NCBI GenBank assembly: GCA_000485475.1
Contig: AXYY01000062.1
Coordinates: forward strand, 1 to 21,437
Length of the DNA: 21,437 nt
Reading direction: 5' to 3'
Source: Candidatus Ancillula trichonymphae ImTpAt
Lineage (GTDB): Bacteria > Actinomycetota > Actinomycetes > Actinomycetales > Bifidobacteriaceae
Position numbers and translations under genes: made by a program. Position 1 is the first letter of the stretch; every line of letters starts with the position of its first letter. Of this stretch, positions 15,243-21,437 are shown piece by piece. Under the pieces are notes generated by a model. The model searched no databases, had not been told where the DNA came from, and saw nothing but the letters and a program-made list of their open reading frames with translations.

Positions 15243-16049
15243 TTGCCGACGCAGACACTTTTGCAGAAGTTTATAACAGCACAAGAATTTAATGAGCGTA
15301 AGAAACAATCAAGTGCCCCGAAATCAGCACCGGCGAGTAGTAGTCCAACGAATAGTCCAACGAATAGTCCAACGAGTAGTCCAAGTAGTAGTTCGAAAGA
15401 TGATAGCGCGAAAAAAGATAGTGCGCGCGCAATTTCCGGGCACGTTGATGCCACTCAGGGCGCGGACGGAAAACCTGCTGATGCGGTTATGGGCGCGGAT
15501 AAGTTGCTTGAAGAGGGTTTGAAGGCGCAGAACGCGTCCAGCGCGCAGCCATCTGCAGAAACTCCAACGCAAACTGGTCAGCAAACTGGTCAGGAGAGCA
15601 ATCCGGTTGCTGTTTTGAGCTTGACTTCGGATCCGTCCACTGAGGCCAGGCGGAGGCGTATAATACCTGCGGCTCCTGAGTCTGACGCACTCTTCCAGAC
15701 TATGGCGGCTAAAACAACATCCGCACCTTTGGGGGCAGCAACAGCGGGCACGGTTACGGTCAAGGGCGCGCAGATTACTAAAGTAGAGAGCAACACGATC
15801 ATAATCAAGTTGAAATTTTCTGCTCCAATAGAATTGACTATTGACAATATCAGGGTTTGTAAAATTGGTAGTAGTTATCCACAGTGTCCAACTGTTCTGA
15901 GCAGCATATTATCTATTGACCCAACGAGTAGTAACACTGAAAAGATTGTAGGTATTTCTGTTAGTTGGTGGGGTGGAGCCAATGATGGAAACTATTTAGC
16001 CATTAGTCATACCAGTATAGAGCCGACTGAAGATGTAGTACTAAATTAA
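15243..16049 (+). pseudogene. Surface-protein ruin, segment 2 (Ser/Thr/Pro linker and beta domain)
   Basis: This is the longest open frame of the region, 268 codons. The first 15-20 codons are probably out of phase, because an overlapping frame (from about 15203 to 15295) reads TTEYAVTFCTSTSLADADTF, which looks like the end of a fibronectin-III-like strand pair. The body is a low-complexity linker with SSPTNSPTNSPTSSPSSSS, encoded by 12-bp tandem repeats, then a Gln/Ala/Thr-rich stretch. It ends in a beta-type domain with VTVKGAQITKVESNTIIIKL and a Cys pair (CKIGSSYPQC). Such linkers are typical of cell-wall-spanning parts of Gram-positive surface proteins. No start signal supports independent translation. 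Confidence 0.6.
15342..15389 (+). repeat. Four tandem 12-bp units encoding an SPTN-type linker
   Basis: Four units of AGTCCAACGAAT and close variants lie end to end; units 1 and 2 are identical, unit 3 has one change and unit 4 three. The unit length is a multiple of three, so copy number changes would lengthen or shorten the Ser/Pro/Thr/Asn linker without shifting frame. Confidence 0.85.
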
Positions 16050-16556
16050 TGGACTGGTGTAACATCTGCCTACCTATTGGATCTTCGACCTAGTTTAGTA
16101 ATGGAGGGTATGTCAATGGTTGTTACCTAAGAGAATATGGCACAACTAACGAACTCACCGATTTCGATTCTCTCGAGGCTTCAAGAGACCATTTGTACAC
16201 AAGCAGAGTAACAATTTCCATGGAGGCAGTATCGCAGTAATCGCAGTAAGTGGTACAACTAAGTACACGGTGTAGTATGGAACTAGTACTTCATCGCTCA
16301 CAAGTGTAGATGGGTGTGTGGACATCGAACTTTAACTTGCACAATTGAGAGCTTGACACCAGGGCAAATCTATTACTACAAGGTAATTGCGAGTGATGAC
16401 ACCAACTTAGCTGACAGTGAAGGAGGAAGCTTCACGCCTAAACACTACGTGTATCCGGTGCGCACATGGGGCAAGTCAACGAGCAGTAGTTCAACTGCAG
16501 ACACATTTCGAGTTACTGTTGAACTCAACAAGTATGTTGGTGCTTCTACTGCTTAG
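16050..16556 (+). pseudogene. Surface-protein ruin, segment 3 (fibronectin-III-like)
   Basis: After about 200 nt with no convincing frame, a fibronectin type III-like repeat is readable in pieces. GTTKYTV is followed by an in-frame TAG, then YGTSTSSLTSVDG, a frame change near 16315, and HRTLTCTIESLTPGQIYYYK with VIASDDTNLADSEGGSF. The pattern C-x-I-x-x-LTPGxxYYxxVxAxD is the usual strand E-F region of this fold. The next domain begins with TFRVTVELNKYVGAST before a stop. The stop and the shift inside a single domain show that the repeat no longer makes a complete product. Confidence 0.65.
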
Positions 16557-17394
16557 CAATTTCCGCAGATGTGGTTGGTCTACGAGCAGCATCACATTCA
16601 ACTGTGACGCAAAGACTGGCACTAAAGGCGGCGGCATTAGCAGCGTGCTGCACAAAACTGGTACAAAATCGTACACAATTGAATTCAGCAGGCAGCAGTG
16701 CACTACTATATATACTATATATATACGCCAACAACTTGCACTTACTACTCCTCGCTATTCTTGGAGAGTTTGCCATCTGCTGTTAGTGGTGATCACCAGT
16801 TGTATCATAATTTAGCAGAAACTTACAGTACTGATAACAACGTGTTCACTAGAAGCGACACAACAACAAAAAGCAAGACTGTTATACCAGTTGTTGCTGA
16901 TAGTTCTGGTGCTCAAAATGACAGCATCGATGCATGTCTTGCACTTCCTGATGGCAGCAAGAGGACCAGACGAACTTCAACAAGTGCACTTCTTCTCTTA
17001 GTGGTGCATCTACTGACCTCTATTTTCCAGCATCTGGGGTAAAACTGGAGCCCCAAACTGCAACAATTGATACAACAACTTCCGATACAAAACCGTTCAC
17101 CGTAAGGTTTCTACCAGAAAATGGCGTTGGCACAGCAGGATCTACTCATGCAACTTTGAGCAACAAGGACAACGACGGAACTGCTGTTACGTGGAGTAGT
17201 AGAGTAGTAACGGTGGCGTTGCAGAAATCAATGCGCAAACTGATGTTGTTGATCCGCATACAGGCGGGGTGGGTACAGGCGGGGGAACTGCAACTATAAC
17301 AGCAATTCTTAGCAGCGCGTTCACAAAAGATGGTGTTGCAATTACTTCAACTGTTTCAACTGCGACAGCAACATTAACAGTTGTAAAGAATTGA
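16557..17394 (+). pseudogene. Surface-protein ruin, segment 4 (Big_2-like Ig domain)
   Basis: Frames change at least four times. Readable pieces are WSTSSITFNCDAKTGTKGGG, AETYSTDNNVFTRSDTTTKS, CTSSLSGASTDLYFPASGVK and then a bacterial Ig-like (Big_2-type) domain. That domain has TAVTWSS near 17185-17205, NGGVAEINAQTDVV, GGGTATITAILSS and a last strand STATATLTVVKN before TGA at 17392-17394. The order WSSSNxxVAxI ... GxxTITA ... TATxTVxxN is characteristic of that fold, common in adhesins. An AT dinucleotide-rich tract at 16706-16725 sits at one frame break. The domain is cut by a shift in the repeated AGTAG around 17190-17215. Confidence 0.6.
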
Positions 17395-18327
17395 GCCAGC
17401 TGCGACAAAAAGGTCACAGTTGACGTTGAAGCGAATGCAAACAGTTCCTGCACTGATACTACCTCAATATGCTTCTTGGTGGTGGTTTTCCGGTCCGTTA
17501 TGCGGGACTTCTGCAGGCTTCAAGTGTGAATCTGCCCCTGGACACTTTAGGAAAAGCACTGATTGATGGCAACGGCGATCCAGTTGCATGCAACTCCGGT
17601 GACTCTGCGGGGAACATTCGCGGTTTGGGCACTCAACACAAGTATTTCCAAGGGCAGTTTTAATAGCAGCGGTCCATATAACAACAGTTCGCCCATTATG
17701 TTCAACAACAAGGCGTTTACAAAATCCTGAATCCGTGCGACAAGAAGTACCTTTCAGAAGGAGAATCACTGATCTGCGACACGCAGAATAATACTGCAAA
17801 AGGTGGAACGCTGACCACCTTGTCAACTGATGGAATTAATAACGCGCCGAACAACTGGCAACTTGTCAAGCAGCGCGATCATGCTGATGACGAAGGAAGC
17901 GATGAGATTCCAAGCGAAATGACGCACAAGGTTGGTGACGAAGATGTGACATGCGGAGGCGAGATCCCAGCAACCAAGAAATGGCAGGACAAGTTTAAGG
18001 ACTGCCGAGATGAACTTGACAGTTTCAACATCTCTGCTACGGCATATTCGAACATGCGTGTTGAAGTTGAGTCAATCACGAAGGCTGGCAAAGCACCAAG
18101 TGTCGGAATCCGCGAGCGTTTTGACACCAAGCATTACGGAGGTCAAGATGGATCTACTCTTGCGAATGCGGAACAAGGTGTTTTTGGGGCCAACGCATTG
18201 GGATACGGACCAGAACACGAATGTACTTGATGATGATCCGAAGAGCTACCTGAATTTTGAGGGCAAGTGGACCGCGCACAGGGGGGGCACACAATGCGAT
18301 TCAGCGCTGATTGGTGTGACTAAATAA
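17395..18327 (+). pseudogene. Surface-protein ruin, segment 5 (charged, Cys-containing)
   Basis: The segment begins with CDKKVTVDVEANANSSCTDT in one frame. From about 17725 it has a long open stretch (NPCDKKYLSEGESLICDTQN, later TDGINNAPNNWQLVKQRDHA and FKDCRDELDSFNISATAYSN) of about 170 codons ending at 18230. Sense then continues one frame over as NVLDDDPKSYLNFEGKWTAH, through a run of seven G (18281-18287), to a stop at 18325-18327. Paired cysteines, many Asp and Asn, and no membrane segment suggest an extracellular domain. I cannot name the family. The frame changes leave no complete product. Confidence 0.55.
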
Positions 18328-19320
18328 TACTTACGGAGCTTATGCGAGCAGTAATTGCCAAAATGGGGCCCTGGTGTATTGCAGAACTTTTTAGATGGCA
18401 GAAATCCAATTGGAGTGAAAAGTAATACAATTCATGAAGTGACTCACAATGAAAAAACAGAATCAAAGAACGGAATTATTTATTCTGAACATGGAGGAAG
18501 GTTATTAACATCAAAGCACTCAAATTATGAAAAGTTTCCAGCATATTCTTCTTCTGCGGCTGTAATTTTTCCGAAAAATGTGAATAATGCTGCTGGCGTA
18601 ATTCAATATTGTGATGATGACAATTGCACTAGTACAAGTACAAAAGTAAACAACAAAATTAACTGTAACTTATGACTATGTCGGCACATATTCGACTAGA
18701 AATGGTTCAAAAGCGCATGATTTAGGTACTTGTTACCATATCTAATATGGTAACTAGAAATGTGGGCAGCGCCTGGTATAGAGGAGATGCTGACCAAGCA
18801 CCACTTTTTACTTTTTCTAATAACTTTAAGTCAGGATTTTTCTACACAAATATTGTCGGTTTTGATTACGAAGTCCAGTTTTTCCACAAATATAATAAAG
18901 ACGAAAATGGTGATGCAACGTATATGAATCCAATAGGTAAAAAATCGAAAGCGGATGACAGAAAAGTAATAAGATTTGATAAAAGTAGTTTTGATAATAC
19001 TTCCGAAAGTGCAAAAGCACACTACAAAGGCATTGTTCTCACAATCAACTCATTAAATTGTTACAACGACCAGAATAATAGTTCTGATTTTCCGTGTACT
19101 AAAAGTGCTGAATATGTTGCACATAAGAAAATGACAACGCTCCATCCGAATATTTACGAAATGGAATTACTGTTCTCTATAGTGGAATTAGTTATCAGGG
19201 AAAGGCATACAATAGCGCCAATACTTGGCACAAAGTGACAGGATTTAATACTAATGTTAATAGAGATATGGTTAGTGTTATCCAAACTCCATTAGTAGTG
19301 CGTATTATGCCAATAGAGGT
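18328..19320 (+). pseudogene. Surface-protein ruin, segment 6 (AT-rich block)
   Basis: This block is much richer in A+T than its flanks: the row starting at 18421 has 17 G/C in 60, against 30 in 60 for the row at 17881. It holds two fairly long frames, 18355-18675 (with SEHGGRLLTSKHSNYEKFPA) and 18747-19238 (with NNFKSGFFYTNIVGFDYEVQ and FHKYNKDENGDATYMNPIGK). They are linked by short pieces in other frames (TVTYDYVGTYSTRNGSKAHD near 18665-18725), and the sense shifts again near 19160 into ITVLYSGISYQGKAYNSANT. Codon use leans to A/T-ending codons. The protein style (Asn, Asp, Tyr, Cys) matches the rest of the wreck, so it may be the same gene with a differently sourced segment. No family is recognised. 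Confidence 0.55.
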
Positions 19321-20407
19321 ATGGGACTGGGACTATAAGAAGACTCAAAATGACGGCAACGATCGTTTCAGCGACCCGCTCGAAAAACCGAACTTCGCGA
19401 ATGCTGGTGTTTTATTTCCTGCAAATGGCACAACGCAGTACTTTTATGTTGATGCGACACAAGGTGGATCATGGCACAAGCATTTGACTCGTCCTCCCTC
19501 TTCCCCAAGGAACCAGATCAGCCGAACATCACGGTTTCGCACATCATCAACTCCTCAGATTTGTTCCACGAGAAATGGAATAAAACAACCGGAATAAGCC
19601 ACGACTCCATTGGTTCAGTTGGGTACCCGGACACGTATCAAGCAGGAACCTCAGTTTATCCAGTTCCTGGTTACGAGCACCGAAATGACAACGACCTGGG
19701 GATCGACTACTCTGAGCATTGCGTCCAACTGTTGAACAGGGCATGACCAAATATGCTCCAACCTGGACTTATCAGATTGCTCGTGGCGAGGGCACGAATG
19801 CTGCTGCGGATCCTGGTGATGCACATTTGCTGATGAACATTATGGAAAATTATGTTGTGTATGACAAGACCACCAGTGTGCGTGAATAATATAGGGTGAA
19901 GAGTTGACGAAGTACAATAACTATTGATGAGTGCGAGAAAGAGGATAAGTGGGCTGCTGATAATATAATATAAAGCGATGAGAACGCTCCGTATACGTGG
20001 GTTTCAGCTGTTGATTTAATCAATAAAAACAATGCAATTGCTAGAAATCGAATAGCCAACGTGTACAACTTGCATAAGTCCTTGATCTCCAACTGGATGC
20101 GTATCGTTGACGGTAAATATGTCAACACCTCGCACTCACCGTTCGCAGTATGTAATTCATACGGAGTTTCGGTTGTAGTGTCGCCGCAAGCAGGAAGTTC
20201 GTGCATGGCTGGTGATAAGAAACTTGGTGGTAATTACAACACCTATCCGCAAGCGCGGTGCTACAGGGTCTTACTCAGTGACACATACAGAAATAGTACG
20301 CGGACTACACGAGCCAGAACTTGGGGGAGTTTAGTGACCAGATGGTTGCAAATTATATTGATTTGGTCAACGACACGAATTCTGCCAAGTGGATGAGCGC
20401 GTGGTAG
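19321..20407 (+). pseudogene. Surface-protein ruin, segment 7
   Basis: Base composition returns to normal here. Frames follow one another: VWDWDYKKTQNDGNDRFSDP with NGTTQYFYVDATQGGSW, a shift near 19470 to SSSLFPKEPDQPNITVSHII and GIDYSEHC, then a shift near 19725 to TKYAPTWTYQIARGEGTNAA, stopping at the TAA after TTSVRE near 19890. After stops, one frame from about 19980 gives VSAVDLINKNNAIARNRIAN and WMRIVDGKYVNTSHSPFAVC. It then shifts near 20260 to ATGSYSVTHTEIVRGLHEPE and near 20320 to GEFSDQMVANYIDLVNDTNS, ending in TAG at 20405-20407. It is probably part of the same giant extracellular protein; individual domains are not recognised. Confidence 0.55.
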
Positions 20408-21437
20408 CAACACGCAAGTTTGTTCAGCCGCGCGAGCCTCAAAGGCAACAATGCGAATGACACCACTGAATTCTACTACTACATCACAATCAGCGGATGC
20501 CTGTTTTGGGAGAAGAAGTTGTCCAGTCACAGAAAAAATAACAGTACTTGACATCTTGCCGAATGGAATTGAACTTGCGCCAGCGAGTAGCGCGGACCCG
20601 CAGATTGTCATCTGGGACTCGACTGGTAAAGCCGTTGGTGTGTATAATTCAGATGCTTCCCTTACAAATGACGCAAGTATACCAACTATTACAGGTAGCC
20701 CTGTAGTTGGCACTGTGTATGACAACACCAAAAGTTATCCAATTGTTAACGGCACACTTCGAGCGAGCGCATAAAAGTTCAGTTTGAACTGTCTGCAAAC
20801 AACAACAAAACGATATTTGAAGCACTTAAGAGCGGAACAGTCAACGCATTAAATGATCCAATTACCGGGCGAGTACTGGATGTTTCACAGGAGTTTTCGG
20901 TTCGACTACGCGTCCGCATAACTGATGAAGCCGTCAAAATATGTGCTGAGTTCCGAAACGAACTTCTTCGTTTCATTCAACAAGATCGACAATGACCAGG
21001 ACCCAAGCACCGCGCTCAGCCTAGAAAACTTGGAGGTGCAACATTCAACCTGAAACCGTCGCAGGCGGATGGCACATACATCACATGCCGTCAGTATGCG
21101 GAACAATATTCGCAGTTCGACACCTACACTGCGAGTACTGCGGTTGGTGCAAGCAGACGGACGACATTTCAGAAAAGTACACCAATGATGGCAATGATTT
21201 TGGCCACATCGGTAATACTAACTTCCCGAGCTTCCCTGATGCGACTTCTGATATAAACGGAAAGTGTATTTTGACAGATTCGCGAACAACAAGGAGCACT
21301 ATGAGAACGTGAATAAAGACAATATGAAGGATGTTGGCGATAAGTTTGCTGCTGGGGATATGCGGCTGGTCCGCTGAATAAGTCGTCGAGGTCCGGTGAT
21401 GCACCCCAGCGATTCTACAGGTTGCAGGAAGTGACGA
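20408..21437 (+). pseudogene. Surface-protein ruin, segment 8 (SpaA/Cna-B pilin-like)
   Basis: Pieces of a Gram-positive pilin-type protein are readable across frames. DTTEFYYYITISG is typical of isopeptide-linked beta repeats. It is followed by KITVLDILPNGIELAPASSA, VQFELSANNNKTIFEALKSG and QEFSVRLRVRITDEAV. Next comes a SpaA/Cna-B-like domain: VSFNKIDNDQDPSTALS, shifted near 21030 to GGATFNLKPSQADGTYITCR, then DRFANNKEHYENVNKDNMKD. At the window edge RFYRLQEVT matches the YRLxEVxAPxGY signature of this fold. At least six frame changes interrupt the reading. The fold normally occurs in sortase-assembled pili and wall-anchored adhesins; no sorting signal or sortase is visible before the window ends, so the 3' end and its fate are unknown. 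Confidence 0.65.

Noticed and set aside
16706..16725. AT dinucleotide tract as an origin or regulatory site
   Set aside because: It is short, inside the decayed gene, and without DnaA-box-like neighbours; it is treated as a simple-sequence break point.
14552..21437. Programmed frameshifting keeping the surface protein whole
   Set aside because: There are far too many breaks, in both shift directions, plus in-frame stops, and no recurrent slippery heptamer or pseudoknot is apparent at them.

Overview
The window looks like a piece of chromosome from a host-restricted, genome-reducing actinobacterium of moderate to low G+C. The case rests on a UPF0182 (COG1615) membrane protein, actinobacterial-type DapC and DapE, an SMC/SufU/RarA block, and extended -10 promoters without clear -35 boxes. 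Three of these promoters sit almost on the start codon, as in leaderless actinobacterial transcripts. A bifidobacterial relative living inside or on another organism (the Ancillula type of symbiont) would fit, but the species cannot be fixed from sequence reading alone.

Layout. 1-261 is the broken tail of an unidentified gene. 389-1525 (+) is dapC, tail-to-tail and overlapping by 4 nt with dapE (2628-1522, -). Upstream of dapE on the minus strand lies the coupled pair UPF0182 -> proC (6613-2741). 6614-6888 is a divergent regulatory region. 6889-7393 (+) is a decayed prepilin peptidase and 8853-7445 (-) a decayed sodium:alanine symporter (AGCS). 8860-9271 is noncoding and packed with small palindromes. 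14470-9272 (-) is an apparent operon smc -> sufU -> rarA, with sufU and rarA overlapping by 4 nt. From about 14550 to the right edge (+) lies a wreck of one or more very large surface proteins, with fibronectin-III-like, Big_2-like and SpaA/Cna-B pilin-like pieces interrupted by many frame changes and stops.

How it fits together. The intact genes are housekeeping: diaminopimelate/lysine and peptidoglycan precursor synthesis (dapC, dapE), proline synthesis (proC), chromosome organisation (smc), Fe-S cluster assembly (sufU) and replication-fork maintenance (rarA). The ruined genes concern contact with the environment: a surface adhesin, a pilin-processing peptidase and an amino-acid importer. 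Intact reading over about 11 kb of housekeeping sequence next to dense disruption elsewhere argues for real gene decay rather than poor sequence.

The most unusual items are: a family of nine tiny hairpins with 3-nt loops, differing but mostly paired stems and a shared ACTCC-type right flank; an SMC protein whose hinge appears about half the usual size; a run of leaderless-type promoters; and a prepilin peptidase that has lost both catalytic aspartates. No tRNA, rRNA, CRISPR array, transposase or prophage gene was seen.
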